Positions 9,218 to 18,793 of a stretch of DNA of 64,000 nt are shown here, piece by piece (within the stretch, counting starts at the first letter, position 1; each line of letters opens with the position of its first letter). Source of the DNA: Spongiihabitans sp963422685 (GTDB lineage: Bacteria; Pseudomonadota; Gammaproteobacteria; Arenicellales; Poriferihabitantaceae); contig OY730442.1 of the NCBI GenBank assembly GCA_963422685.1, forward strand, positions 1,612,001 through 1,676,000, given 5' to 3'. The position numbers were made by a program, and so were the translations under genes. The notes beneath the pieces were generated by a model. The model worked only from the letters and a program-made list of their open reading frames with translations, was not told where the DNA came from and made no database searches.

Positions 9218-10062
9218 ATCAATCCTAACATTATTCCCAAAAAAACCATGGCGCCAATCCAGTTGTTATTGAGAAATGCGCGGAAACAATGATCGGGAAT
9301 CCGCTGCCGGCAAAGGGTTTGTTGATACAGGGCAAACCCGGCCGCAACCGCCAGACCGGGATAGTAATGCCAACCCAGTTCCATTATCCAGCCGATAACC
9401 GCCAATAGCAGAATCGCCATAGCGTGTAGCACCCCCACCGCCAGGTTATCGAACCGCCCAAACAGGATGGCAGTGGACTTTACCCTGATCAACAGGTCAT
9501 CGTCCCGGTCCACCATGGCGTACTGGGTGTCATAAGCCGTTGTCCACAGGAAGTTAGCCGCAAACAGGACCCAGGCTTCCCGGGGAACCGTATCGGTCAG
9601 CGCAGCAAAAGCCATGGGAATACTCATGGAAAACGCCACACCCAGGACACACTGGGGCAGGTGGGTGAATCGTTTGGTGAACGGGTACAGTATGGCGATA
9701 GCTGCGGCGAACAGGGCGATAATGCCGGTCAGGGCATTCAGTTGCAGTACCAGGATAAATGCAGTGCTGATCAATCCGGCAAATAATCCCAGCGCCTGGC
9801 GGGCGGACAATACGCCCCGGGCCAGCGGCCGGTTTCTGGTGCGCGCCACGTGCAAATCGATATTGCGGTCGGCATAATCATTGATTACGCAGCCAGCGGC
9901 GCGCATCACCAGGGTGCCGAGGATGAAAATCAGCACTATATCCGGGTCGGGCTGGCCGTGTCCGGCTAACCATAAAGCCCATAGTGTCGGCCAGAGCAAC
10001 AAAAATGTACCGATGGGCCGGTCCAGTCGCATGAGCTGGATATACGGATAATACCTAGACAT
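9214..10062 (-). CDS. ubiA: 4-hydroxybenzoate polyprenyltransferase UbiA
   Basis: Inner-membrane enzyme that attaches the polyprenyl tail to 4-hydroxybenzoate in ubiquinone synthesis. About 282 residues with eight or nine membrane segments and the two Asp-rich motifs: NDYADRNIDLHVARTRNRPL near residue 63 and YDTQYAMVDRDDD near 180. I chose the ATG at 10062 (MSRYYPYIQLMRLDRPIG), 5 nt after the recG stop, over an upstream start at 10104 that would overlap recG. It implies a ubiquinone-using respiratory chain. Confidence 0.93.
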   Translation of the reverse strand: MSRYYPYIQLMRLDRPIGTFLLLWPTLWALWLAGHGQPDPDIVLIFILGTLVMRAAGCVINDYADRNIDLHVARTRNRPLARGVLSARQALGLFAGLISTAFILVLQLNALTGIIALFAAAIAILYPFTKRFTHLPQCVLGVAFSMSIPMAFAALTDTVPREAWVLFAANFLWTTAYDTQYAMVDRDDDLLIRVKSTAILFGRFDNLAVGVLHAMAILLLAVIGWIMELGWHYYPGLAVAAGFALYQQTLCRQRIPDHCFRAFLNNNWIGAMVFLGIMLGLM

Positions 10063-10067
10063 CGGTT

Positions 10068-12215
10068 TTAAACATGTGCGTATTGCTCGCTGTTCGCAAC
10101 CCATCGTTCGACCAGCGGTTGAATCAGTTGGGGATGATCGGTATGCAGTTTTCGGGCAATTTTTTCGATTTTTGGAAGCAGGCCTTTATCCCTGGCCAGA
10201 TTGGCGATTCGCAATTGCTGCAATCCGGTCTGGCGGGTGCCCAACAGCTCGCCGGGCCCTCTTTGCTCCAAGTCTTTTTGTGCGATTTTAAATCCGTCGC
10301 TGGTATTGCGTAAAATTCCCAGGCGATCTTTCGCCAGTGACCCCAGCGGTGGCTGGTACATTAAAACACAGGCCGACTGCTCAGCGCCCCGGCCCACCCG
10401 TCCGCGCAACTGGTGCAACTGGGCCAGCCCCAGCCGTTCGGCATTTTCGATTATCATCAGGCTGGCATTGGGTACATCCACACCCACTTCAATTACCGTG
10501 GTGGATACCAGCAAATTGATTTCACCTGCACTGAACCGCCGCATGATGGATTCCTTGTCTTTGCTCCTCATCCGTCCATGGATGAGTTCGACTGTGAGTT
10601 CCGGGAGTAGCCCGGCAAGGGTCGCAAGGGCTTCCGTGGCGGCCTGGGCCTGTAGCTTTTCAGACTCTTCGATTAGCGGGCAAACCCAGTAAGCCTGCTG
10701 ACCTGACTGGCACACTGCCCGTATGCGGTTGGCCACTTCGTGCCGGCGGCTGGCCGGCAGCGCCACCGTAGTGACGGTTTTTCGCCCCGGCGGTAATTCA
10801 TCGATACTGGATACATCCAAGTCTGCATAAAAAATCATTGCCAGGGAACGGGGTATGGGCGTCGCGCTCATGATGATCTGGTGGGGTACGGCATCTCCGA
10901 GGCTGCTTTTACTGCGCAATGCCAGCCGTTGATCTACCCCAAATCGGTGCTGTTCATCAATAATCATTAATCCCAGGCGATGGAATGTAACGTGTTTCTG
11001 AAATAAAGCATGGGTTCCGACCACCATGCGGGCTTCTCCGGATTCTATTCGGGCAATGGCGTTGCGCCGATTGGTGGTGTTACGTTTTCCGGTCAGCCAT
11101 TCAGTATCGATCCCCAGTGGGTCGAGCCAGTGATGCAGTGTTTTGTGGTGTTGTTCGGCCAGGAGCTCCGTTGGCGCCATGAACGCCACTTGAAATCCAT
11201 TGTTGATGGCACGCAGGGCGGCGGCGGCGGCCACCACTGTTTTTCCACAGCCCACGTCGCCCTGTACCAATCGCAGCATCGGCCGTGTACTGGCCATATC
11301 ATCCAGCAATTCTGCTATGACGCGACTTTGTGCGCGGGTCAGTTTAAAGCCTAAATTACGTTTTAGCGAATCCCAGGCATTGCCGGTTTCGACGAATTGT
11401 GGCGCGGATTCCCGGTATCGTCGCTGGCGTAATTGATTTAACGCCAGATGATGGGCCAGTAACTCTTCGATGGCGAGCCTTTGCTGGCAAACATGGCTGC
11501 CATTGAGCAGGGCCGCTGTATCAATACCCGGCGGCGGCCGATGAACGGTCAGCAATGCCCGGGCGAGCGGCATCAGGCCAAATTCAACCCGAACCGCCTG
11601 CGGCAGGATTTCCTGTAATTGGTCCAGATGTTTATGCAGCGCCTGATGTACCAGTTTGCGCATGGCAGCCGGGCCTACACCCTCGGTGCCCGGGTATATT
11701 GCGGTTAATGATTTTTCCATAACGGGATTGGGCTGGTTTTGGAAAATCCGGTATTCCGGGTGAACCATTTCCAGTGCATTCGCGCCTCTTCGCGCTTCAC
11801 CATAGCACTGAATCCATCTCCCTTCGCTAAACCCCATTTGCTGGTTATGGCTGAAGTGGAAAAACCGCAATACGATACCGCCTGAACTATCGCTGACACT
11901 GACAACCAAGCTGCGGCGTCTGCCGAATCGCACTTGCGCTGCGTGGATTTGTGCCAGGATAACCGCCTCATCGCCGACCTCAAGATTGCGGATAGGGGTT
12001 ATCCGCGTTCTATCCTGGTATCGCAGCGGTAAATGAAACAGCAGGTCCCGGGGCGTGCAGACGCCCAGTTTCTCCAGCCTGGCCGCAAGCTGCGGGCCAA
12101 CGCCGGAAAGGGTTTGCAGGGGATGTTTACTGGATGAGGTAATTGCCCTGGTTTTATATCGCAGTTCCGATTGCAACGGGCGCGTAGCGGTGTATTCGCA
12201 CTTAAAACTATTCAA
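10068..12215 (-). CDS. recG: ATP-dependent DNA helicase RecG
   Basis: Branch-migration helicase for fork reversal and Holliday junctions. Wedge/OB domain at the N-terminus (LQTLSGVGPQLAARLEKLG, then LPLRYQDRT), Walker A LVQGDVGCGKTVVAAAA, DEQH box IIDEQHRFGVDQRLALR, MSATPIPRSLAM motif III and QLRGRVGRG motif VI. No ATG gives a conventional start: the farthest ATG (12281) overlaps ridA by 74 nt. I give TTG at 12215 (8-nt overlap with ridA); TTG at 12176 is equally possible. Operon order is ridA-recG-ubiA-Nudix; in many gammaproteobacteria ridA and recG follow spoT, which is absent here. Confidence 0.92.
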   Translation of the reverse strand: MNSFKCEYTATRPLQSELRYKTRAITSSSKHPLQTLSGVGPQLAARLEKLGVCTPRDLLFHLPLRYQDRTRITPIRNLEVGDEAVILAQIHAAQVRFGRRRSLVVSVSDSSGGIVLRFFHFSHNQQMGFSEGRWIQCYGEARRGANALEMVHPEYRIFQNQPNPVMEKSLTAIYPGTEGVGPAAMRKLVHQALHKHLDQLQEILPQAVRVEFGLMPLARALLTVHRPPPGIDTAALLNGSHVCQQRLAIEELLAHHLALNQLRQRRYRESAPQFVETGNAWDSLKRNLGFKLTRAQSRVIAELLDDMASTRPMLRLVQGDVGCGKTVVAAAAALRAINNGFQVAFMAPTELLAEQHHKTLHHWLDPLGIDTEWLTGKRNTTNRRNAIARIESGEARMVVGTHALFQKHVTFHRLGLMIIDEQHRFGVDQRLALRSKSSLGDAVPHQIIMSATPIPRSLAMIFYADLDVSSIDELPPGRKTVTTVALPASRRHEVANRIRAVCQSGQQAYWVCPLIEESEKLQAQAATEALATLAGLLPELTVELIHGRMRSKDKESIMRRFSAGEINLLVSTTVIEVGVDVPNASLMIIENAERLGLAQLHQLRGRVGRGAEQSACVLMYQPPLGSLAKDRLGILRNTSDGFKIAQKDLEQRGPGELLGTRQTGLQQLRIANLARDKGLLPKIEKIARKLHTDHPQLIQPLVERWVANSEQYAHV

Positions 12216-12594
12216 GCACCAAAATGGCTTCGATTTCCAGCGCAACGCCTTTGGGTAAGGCCGCAACGCCAACCGCCGCACGGGCCGGGTAGGGCTCCGG
12301 GCAAAACTGCATCATGACGTCATTTACCGCTGCAAAATTACCTAGATCGGTCATGGATATATTCAGTTTTACCGCATCGGCCAGCGAGCCGCCGGCGGCA
12401 TGGGCCACGGCCTCGAGATTGCGAAAAACCTGGGTCGCCGCAGCTGCAAAAGAATCGTCCACCACCTCCATGGTTTGCGGGTTCAGTGGAATCTGGCCGG
12501 AAATGTAAACCGTATTACCGACTTTAACCGCCTGGGAATAGGGGCCGATTGCACCCGGTGCATTATCCGTGCGGATGATAGTTTTTGTGTTCAT
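12208..12594 (-). CDS. ridA: RidA family enamine/imine deaminase
   Basis: Small cytosolic enzyme that hydrolyses reactive 2-aminoacrylate and related enamines released by PLP enzymes. 128 residues, full length. The family signature is visible: GPYSQAV near residue 17, GNTVYISGQIPLNP near 27, and the C-terminal ARAAVGVAALPKGVALEIEA with the catalytic Arg. It overlaps the proposed recG start by 8 nt. Start ATG at 12594. Confidence 0.93.
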   Translation of the reverse strand: MNTKTIIRTDNAPGAIGPYSQAVKVGNTVYISGQIPLNPQTMEVVDDSFAAAATQVFRNLEAVAHAAGGSLADAVKLNISMTDLGNFAAVNDVMMQFCPEPYPARAAVGVAALPKGVALEIEAILVLE

Positions 12595-12786
12595 AATCTG
12601 GTTCGTAAAATAAAGTTAAGTGGATTAAACCATAAAACGGTTTTGGTTTGTCATCAGCGCGGCGGATGATTGTCCATGTGGCCATCGCCAAAACTGAACC
12701 CGCACAGTTGTGCCATTGCAGAAAACTTATAGGATAATCTTGGCCACGCCAATCGGGTAATACCGGCGTAACGCCATGCGGCGAGC

Positions 12787-13899
12787 ATGGTGCTTGGCCC
12801 ACGGCACTATCAGGTGTATTACCAGCGGCCATACCAATCAAAGGGTCACGCAAAGGGCCAGCCAGACGGCGCATTGAGCGGGGCCGCGGCGGCGTTAAGA
12901 ATAAGCCAGCGGGTTGGAAATATCCCTAGAAGAATCACACTGCACAATCAGTCCATTTTTGAAACGGAGCAAAATGATGCAGTGGATCGCTGGATTGCTT
13001 CAAACCGAAAACAGCCCGGTTCGGGAAGCATACTGCATAACCTCGAATCCAGATGGCGCTGGATCATACCGTCGCTGATCCTGGTATCGGCAATATGTTT
13101 CGCCGGGGTGAAATGGGGGCTGCCCTGGACCAGCAAAGTGCTGGCACGCAATGTGTCCGACCAGGTGGTGCAACAAATCTCAGCGAACGCCATGTCAGTG
13201 CTGGACAAGCTGTTTTTTCAGCCCAGCGAAATACCGCCAGTCCGGCAGCGGGAACTGGAAAAGCAATTTTATTTATTGCTTCACAGCGGCGGCCTAAACA
13301 CAGAATATGGGATAGAGCCCAAACTCAGCTTCAGAAAATCAGGCGTTGCAAATGCCTTTGCGCTGCCCTCGGAGGAAATAATCGTGGCCGATGAGTTTTT
13401 CCGGTTAGTAGACAATCAAAACCAGATTAACAGCGTATTCCTGCATGAAATCGGCCATGTCATCCACGCGCATGGATTGCAGCAAATCATTCACTCAGCC
13501 ATTGTATCTTTCCTCGTGGCAATGATTGCGGGTGACCCGTCTGGCCTGGAAGAATTATTTGCCGGATTACAGGCCTTTATGCTGCAAAGCCACTATTCCA
13601 GAGAGCATGAGATTGAGGCGGACCGCTTTGCGCTGGAATTTATGCTGGCAAATGGTATTGACCCATACCATTTTGCCGAGGCGCTGGAAAAAATCGACCC
13701 GTCCCCGGGCGGTCGCAAAGATGCCACGCCAGAAGAGGAAACCATATCCGGGCAACCGCACATGGATAAATCAAATGCGGCGCATAGTGGTGCCGAATCC
13801 CGATCTTTGCCGGATTATTTCTCCAGTCACCCCGCAACAGTTGAACGTATCCAAACCGCTTCGCCAGCAACGTATGGATGGTTCCAATGCAAACCCTGA
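12787..13899 (+). CDS. M48 family metalloprotease with DUF7092-like N-terminus
   Basis: Membrane zinc metalloprotease. After a region LRISQRVGNIPRRITLHNQ (about 51-70), typical of the small N-terminal domain found in this M48 subfamily, a membrane helix lies near 98-118, then the protease domain with the HEIGHVIHAHG zinc motif near 225 and the third ligand in SREHEIEADRFALEFM near 275. The first 45 residues look atypical and an in-frame stop lies just upstream (12769-12771), so the true start or an ancient frameshift in the N-terminal domain is uncertain. It converges with anmK (28-nt gap). Confidence 0.85.
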   Translation: MVLGPRHYQVYYQRPYQSKGHAKGQPDGALSGAAAALRISQRVGNIPRRITLHNQSIFETEQNDAVDRWIASNRKQPGSGSILHNLESRWRWIIPSLILVSAICFAGVKWGLPWTSKVLARNVSDQVVQQISANAMSVLDKLFFQPSEIPPVRQRELEKQFYLLLHSGGLNTEYGIEPKLSFRKSGVANAFALPSEEIIVADEFFRLVDNQNQINSVFLHEIGHVIHAHGLQQIIHSAIVSFLVAMIAGDPSGLEELFAGLQAFMLQSHYSREHEIEADRFALEFMLANGIDPYHFAEALEKIDPSPGGRKDATPEEETISGQPHMDKSNAAHSGAESRSLPDYFSSHPATVERIQTASPATYGWFQCKP

Positions 13900-13926
13900 C
13901 CGAAAATGGCAGCCAGGTGCGGGGAC

Positions 13927-15069
13927 TTAAGGATTATTGTTCCCGGGGCGGGTTATCACTCCGGCCACGGTGGCTTTGGAGGCGCCGGTTACCGACGGCA
14001 GCGTTGACGTTATGCCATTGAGTGTATGATGGGCAATCCAGCCGAATGTAGCGGCTTCAACCCACTGCGGGTCAAGGCCCAATGCGGCCGTCGTCTCGAT
14101 CTTTGTGGGCGTGAGTTGGGACAACATCGCGATCAGCACCGGGTTTTTTGCGCCGCCACCACAAACATAGGCGGTGTCTATTTGCAACTTGATTTGATTT
14201 AATTGATCGGCAATGGTTCTGGCCGTGAGCGCGGTCAGCGTAGTGAGTATGTCAGACCGACTGCAATGGTCACCACCCTCCCATAAACCGAGCATCCACA
14301 TCAGCCATTTTTTATTGAAATATTCGAGCCCGGTGCTTTTGGGCGGTGGTTGTTGGAAATAGGGATCTTTTAAAAAAAGATCCAGCAAATCCATCTGGAT
14401 AGCGCCTGTTTCGGCAATCCTGCCGTCTTTGTCATATTCGCACTTAAAATACCTGCGGCAGCAAAAATCCATCAATGTGTTACCGGGTCCGGTGTCAAAT
14501 CCGATAACCTGGCTTTGATTGTCGGCCGGCAACAACGTGATATTAGATATGCCGCCGATGTTGATCACGCAACGATGGTGCTGTTTACTGGAAAACATGG
14601 CTTGATGGAATGCCGGCGCCAGCGGTGCGCCCTGCCCGCCGGCCGCCATATCCGCAGACCTGAAATCGGTTACCACTGGAAGATTGGTAATTTGTGCCAG
14701 CTCTACCGCATCGCAAATTTGCAGGGAAAACGGCGGGTCACTGTGGGGGCTGTGGTGCACCGTCTGGCCGTGGCATCCAACCGCGGATATATTTTCCCCT
14801 CGCCAGTTTTCCAATAATTTGTTCACAACTTCTCCATATTGCCGGGCAAGCTCAATGTGCAGATTTCCGCACTGGTCGGTATGGGTTATCTTTTGTTTGA
14901 CCAGCTTTCGTATTGCATCCCGGGTTTTTTTCGGGTAGTCAACATTGAGTGATGCCTGAATCGTCGATGAACCATCCTGGTCAATTTTCAGGATGACGCC
15001 ATCAATGCCGTCAGCGCTGGTGCCAGACATGACGCCAACGGTATAGACCGGGTATTTGTTTTTAACCAT
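13927..15069 (-). CDS. anmK: Anhydro-N-acetylmuramic acid kinase AnmK
   Basis: Cytosolic kinase that opens and phosphorylates 1,6-anhydroMurNAc during peptidoglycan recycling. 380 residues. ATP-grip motif VGVMSGTSADGIDGVI near residue 12, GCHGQTVHH near 98, TDFRSADMAAGGQGAPL near 137, and VIGFDTGPGNTLMDFCC near 188, all family hallmarks. Same strand and just downstream of the M23 peptidase gene, the usual neighbourhood: cell-wall cleavage next to cell-wall recycling. Confidence 0.95.
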   Translation of the reverse strand: MVKNKYPVYTVGVMSGTSADGIDGVILKIDQDGSSTIQASLNVDYPKKTRDAIRKLVKQKITHTDQCGNLHIELARQYGEVVNKLLENWRGENISAVGCHGQTVHHSPHSDPPFSLQICDAVELAQITNLPVVTDFRSADMAAGGQGAPLAPAFHQAMFSSKQHHRCVINIGGISNITLLPADNQSQVIGFDTGPGNTLMDFCCRRYFKCEYDKDGRIAETGAIQMDLLDLFLKDPYFQQPPPKSTGLEYFNKKWLMWMLGLWEGGDHCSRSDILTTLTALTARTIADQLNQIKLQIDTAYVCGGGAKNPVLIAMLSQLTPTKIETTAALGLDPQWVEAATFGWIAHHTLNGITSTLPSVTGASKATVAGVITRPGNNNP

Positions 15070-15190
15070 AGATAGATTATAGCAATTGGACAGGGCGGGC
15101 AGACGCCCCGGAATGGCCGATATTTTAAAACGGGTTTTTTCGAGCAGCTCGGGGCAGCAAATCCATACCGAAACGGACTTGGGGACAGAC

Positions 15191-16843
15191 CTAGTTTTGC
15201 GCCAGCGGAATGCGCTGTAAAAATTCGAGTTCAGCCGCCCATAAACTGGCCGATTGCTGAAAAAGTGATTTGTATTTTTCCGGGATGGGCGCGGATTTTG
15301 GCAGCTCCACGGTTACGGGGTTTTTATGAACGCCGTTAATTCTGAATTCATAATGCAGGTGAGGGCCGGTGGCCAGACCCGTGCTGCCAACGTAACCGAT
15401 TACATCCCCCTGTTTTACCTGGGCCCCGACGCGAATGTTTTTTGCATAACCGCTCATGTGGGCATACAGGGTGTCATATTTACTGCCATGGCGAAGTATA
15501 ACGGTTTTGCCATACCCGCCTTTACGCCCGGCATACCGCACCACGCCATCGCCAGTTGCCAGTATGGGGGTGCCGCGCGGGGCGCCGTAGTCTACGCCTT
15601 TATGGGCGGCCCACACTTTTTTCACCGGGTGCAGTCTGTTGCTGCTGAAACCGGAGGTTACGTGGCCAAATTTCAACGGTGTTCGCAAAAAAGTGCCCTG
15701 TATACCGCTTCCATCCGGTGCGTAATAATTGGTGAAACCCGCTTCATCTTCGTGACGAATAGCCTGCATCTTTTTACCGGACACGACTAATTCGGCGGCA
15801 ATAATGTTTCCGTCCCCGGCTTTTTCTCCATCAAGATACAACTCTTCATAAATCATGGAGAATTGATCACCCACCCGAATATCCCTGGAGAAATCAACCT
15901 GCCAGCCGAATATCGTGATGAAGTCATACATGGTGCTCGCAGACACTCCCGCCTTGCGCGCTGCGCCGAGCAGGCTGTGATAAATATTTCCCTTGGCATT
16001 ATTGAGCCGTATTTCCGGTTCCCGGGCAGCAACCTCAGCAACATAACCGCCATGGCCTGGCTGAATGACAAGCGTTTCAAACCGGTTCAATTGGTAGTGC
16101 AGCAGCGCCAGTTCGCCCTGTGGATTCTTTTTTAATCGGATTTCCTGGCCCGGATGTATTTTTAACAGCGGCCTGGCCGGACCAAGCCGGGCAATCTTGT
16201 AGGCGACGCTGCTACCGATATGATTGCGGTTAAAAATTTGTGACAATGTGTCGCCTTTTCGCACCTTGGCGGTTATCCAGGGGAGAGAATCCAAGTGGTT
16301 GACTGCCCGGGGTTTTTTCTTTTCCCGGGAAGTGATTTGTGCGTCGGTTTGTACGGATATGGATTCGCTGACAGCGGTGCTGGCCGGTTGTTCTTCAATT
16401 TGTGGTCCAACAGCCGGGGGTTGTTCAACAACGGGCGGTTTAGCGGTTTCCATGGCGGCGGCAAATGTATCTGCCGTTGTGCGCATGGTGTTTTCTGATA
16501 ACCTGGCAATTTGTACCGGGGCATCTATGGATTTTGTTTGTTGTTGTTCGCTGGCTGGTTCGGATATTACATCCGCCCTGTGCAAATTTTCCGGTGCCGC
16601 AGGCTCCGAAACAGACGACCGTGCAGTGTGTGAAATTTCAACGGCGGCCCGTGGTGCAACGTCCTGACCGGCGTGCGCGGGACTGGCAGTGGATGCCAGG
16701 GGCATGTTGGTTAGTAGATAAACTGTAACCAGCCCAATGGCGGCCAATGACACCACAACCAGAGGATGCACGCCAGTCGTTAACCGCTTTACAACGAATT
16801 TTCCAAGATTGAGCGGTAGCGCAGGTCGTCTGGTCGGTCTCAT
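15191..16843 (-). CDS. Peptidoglycan DD-metalloendopeptidase, LysM/M23 family (MepM-like)
   Basis: Envelope hydrolase that cuts peptide cross-links in peptidoglycan. 550 residues: one N-terminal membrane anchor (about 28-48), a long low-complexity linker rich in Ala, Pro, Glu and Ser (50-185), an OapA/LysM-like domain (VRKGDTLSQIFNRNHIGS near 198, then LKIHPGQEIRLKKN), and the M23 domain with HKGVDYGAPRGTPI and GPHLHYEFRING (zinc ligands H..D and HxH). Divergent from tyrS, the common gammaproteobacterial arrangement; followed by anmK. Closest match in architecture is E. coli MepM (YebA). Confidence 0.93.
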   Translation of the reverse strand: MRPTRRPALPLNLGKFVVKRLTTGVHPLVVVSLAAIGLVTVYLLTNMPLASTASPAHAGQDVAPRAAVEISHTARSSVSEPAAPENLHRADVISEPASEQQQTKSIDAPVQIARLSENTMRTTADTFAAAMETAKPPVVEQPPAVGPQIEEQPASTAVSESISVQTDAQITSREKKKPRAVNHLDSLPWITAKVRKGDTLSQIFNRNHIGSSVAYKIARLGPARPLLKIHPGQEIRLKKNPQGELALLHYQLNRFETLVIQPGHGGYVAEVAAREPEIRLNNAKGNIYHSLLGAARKAGVSASTMYDFITIFGWQVDFSRDIRVGDQFSMIYEELYLDGEKAGDGNIIAAELVVSGKKMQAIRHEDEAGFTNYYAPDGSGIQGTFLRTPLKFGHVTSGFSSNRLHPVKKVWAAHKGVDYGAPRGTPILATGDGVVRYAGRKGGYGKTVILRHGSKYDTLYAHMSGYAKNIRVGAQVKQGDVIGYVGSTGLATGPHLHYEFRINGVHKNPVTVELPKSAPIPEKYKSLFQQSASLWAAELEFLQRIPLAQN

Positions 16844-17043
16844 GGCTGAGTTTTAAAACGTCGGGTATCTAGTGGCGCAGGATTTTTTTAAGTATTCGGC
16901 ACACTGCAATAACGGCGGCCGTTGCGTTGCTTTGAACCAGGCCCGTACTCTACCCGTCTATTCTCCAAAGGTCAAAAGGTTTTCGTTGTAACTTGATGTA
17001 TTTAATGGAAAAATAGTCTGCTTTCCAGCCACAAATAAAATCA

Positions 17044-18255
17044 ATGAATAAAACTGATAAAAATATCCGGGAGATTATCCTTGAACTGTCGCGTGGCGTG
17101 GAAGAAATCCTGGTTGAGGAAGAGTTGGCGGAAAAGCTGAAAACCGGCCGGCCGCTCCGTATCAAAACCGGATTTGACCCTACCGCGCCTGATTTGCACC
17201 TTGGGCATACGGTATTGATCAATAAAATGCGCCAGTTTCAGGAGCTGGGGCATCGGGTGATATTCCTCATCGGCGATTTTACCGGGCTGATCGGCGACCC
17301 GAGCGGTAAAAACACCACCCGCCCCCCCATGAGCCGGGATAGGATCATTGCCAATGCGCAAACCTATAAAGACCAGGTTTTTAAAATCCTTGATGCAGAT
17401 AAAACTGAAATTCGCTTTAATTCCGAATGGATGGATGAACTGGGCGCGGCGGGCATGGTAACCCTGGCGGCCAGGCATACTGTGGCGCGTATGCTCGAAC
17501 GGGAGGATTTCAGGAAGCGTTACAGCGAAAACCAGCCTATCGCCATTCACGAATTTTTGTATCCACTGGTTCAGGGTTACGATTCTGTGGCCCTGGACGC
17601 CGACGTGGAGCTCGGCGGCACCGACCAGAAATTTAATCTTCTGGTGGGCCGGGAACTGCAAAAACACGATGGAAAATCGCCGCAAGTGGTTTTCACCCTG
17701 CCGCTGCTGGAAGGATTGGACGGGGTCAAAAAAATGTCCAAATCCACGGGGAATTATATTGCGCTTGAAGACAGACCGGATGAAATGTTTGGAAAAATCA
17801 TGTCTGTTTCGGATGATCTGATGTGGCGCTATTTCGAATTGCTGAGCTTCAGGTCGAATACCGGGATTGCTGGCCTTAAAAAGCAAGTGGACGATGGTAT
17901 GAACCCGCGGGATGTGAAATTTTTGCTGGCGGAAGAAATTGCGGCGCGATTTCATTCCAGGGCAGACGCCAGGCGGGCAAAGCGGCGTTTCATCGACCGG
18001 TTCAGCAAGGGCGCCGTGCCCCGGGACATGCCTGAAATTGCGCTGCACGTGGGGGCGGCGGGAATGCCCGTACTCAACCTGCTCAAACAGGCGGCCCTGG
18101 TGGCGTCAACATCCGATGCCAAGCGGTTGATTGAACAGGGTGCGGTTAAAATTGACGGCGAAAAAATCAGCGACACACGCCTGCAAATTGAGCGGGATTC
18201 CGCGATGGTGATCCGGGTCGGGAAGCGCAAGTGGGCGAAAGTGTCTACAAGCTGA
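17044..18255 (+). CDS. tyrS: Tyrosyl-tRNA synthetase
   Basis: Class I synthetase charging tRNA-Tyr. 403 residues. HIGH motif as HLGH in PTAPDLHLGHTVLINKMR near residue 45, KMSKS in GVKKMSKSTGNY near 230, and a C-terminal S4 RNA-binding domain (SDAKRLIEQGAVKIDGEKI near 358). This is the type II TyrRS found in many proteobacteria. Divergent from the M23 peptidase gene across a 200-nt intergenic region in which I see no clear promoter. Confidence 0.96.
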   Translation: MNKTDKNIREIILELSRGVEEILVEEELAEKLKTGRPLRIKTGFDPTAPDLHLGHTVLINKMRQFQELGHRVIFLIGDFTGLIGDPSGKNTTRPPMSRDRIIANAQTYKDQVFKILDADKTEIRFNSEWMDELGAAGMVTLAARHTVARMLEREDFRKRYSENQPIAIHEFLYPLVQGYDSVALDADVELGGTDQKFNLLVGRELQKHDGKSPQVVFTLPLLEGLDGVKKMSKSTGNYIALEDRPDEMFGKIMSVSDDLMWRYFELLSFRSNTGIAGLKKQVDDGMNPRDVKFLLAEEIAARFHSRADARRAKRRFIDRFSKGAVPRDMPEIALHVGAAGMPVLNLLKQAALVASTSDAKRLIEQGAVKIDGEKISDTRLQIERDSAMVIRVGKRKWAKVSTS

Positions 18256-18682
18256 TCTATAATTCGCGGCACGAGCAAGGGTGGAGCCCACGGGCAGAGT
18301 GGATGCGTGCAAACCCTGATATTTTACGCACTGGTGGCGTGGCAGTAAATCCGCTGCCTGGCGAACTGCACCGACCCCGGAATAATTCATGACGCCGAAA
18401 TCGACAGGGCTATCAATTATTCACCACTTTTTCATTGACAGGGCCACGGCTGGCAATCAGAATACAGCCGATTTTATGCGGCTGGTCAAATTCAATTTAC
18501 AATGTGTAAGCCGCTTCCGGCAAGCGCGGTGTTTTTGTTAAGATGTATTATAACCTGTTGATATTTAACGATTATAGTTGTTCGAACTGGAGTTGGAAAC
18601 ATCCGTCCGGTTGCAGAAAAACCAGGCAACAAGCGATCAGAGGCCTGTGGCAGGATTCTGTTAAACTTCTTAAATTCATGAT
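18256..18682. other. Intergenic region between tyrS and tRNA-Gln
   Basis: 427 nt without a convincing gene on either strand. A/T-rich stretches at 18535-18585 (for example TATTATAAC and TTGATATTTAACGATTATAG) could hold the promoter for the tRNA-prs unit, but no clean -35/-10 pair can be assigned by eye. Confidence 0.5.
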
Positions 18683-18760
18683 TGGGGTGTAGCCAAGCGG
18701 CCTAAGGCACCAGATTTTGATTCTGGCATTTCGGAGGTTCGAATCCTCCCACCCCAGCCA
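18683..18760 (+). tRNA. tRNA-Gln (anticodon UUG)
   Basis: Complete cloverleaf: acceptor TGGGGTG pairs with CACCCCA (7 bp), D arm GCC/GGC, anticodon stem CCAGA/TCTGG with loop TTTTGAT giving anticodon TTG, T arm GGAGG-TTCGAAT-CCTCC, discriminator G and an encoded CCA at 18758-18760. It reads CAA codons. Just upstream of prs, as in many gammaproteobacteria. Confidence 0.97.
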
Positions 18761-18793
18761 CTATATTCCCGGCCGTTATATTTGCGAAGAAAC

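Noticed and set aside
17041..18048. Long minus-strand open frame opposite tyrS (335 codons)
   Set aside because: Lies wholly opposite the well-supported tyrS, has no motifs or ribosome site; a mirror frame.
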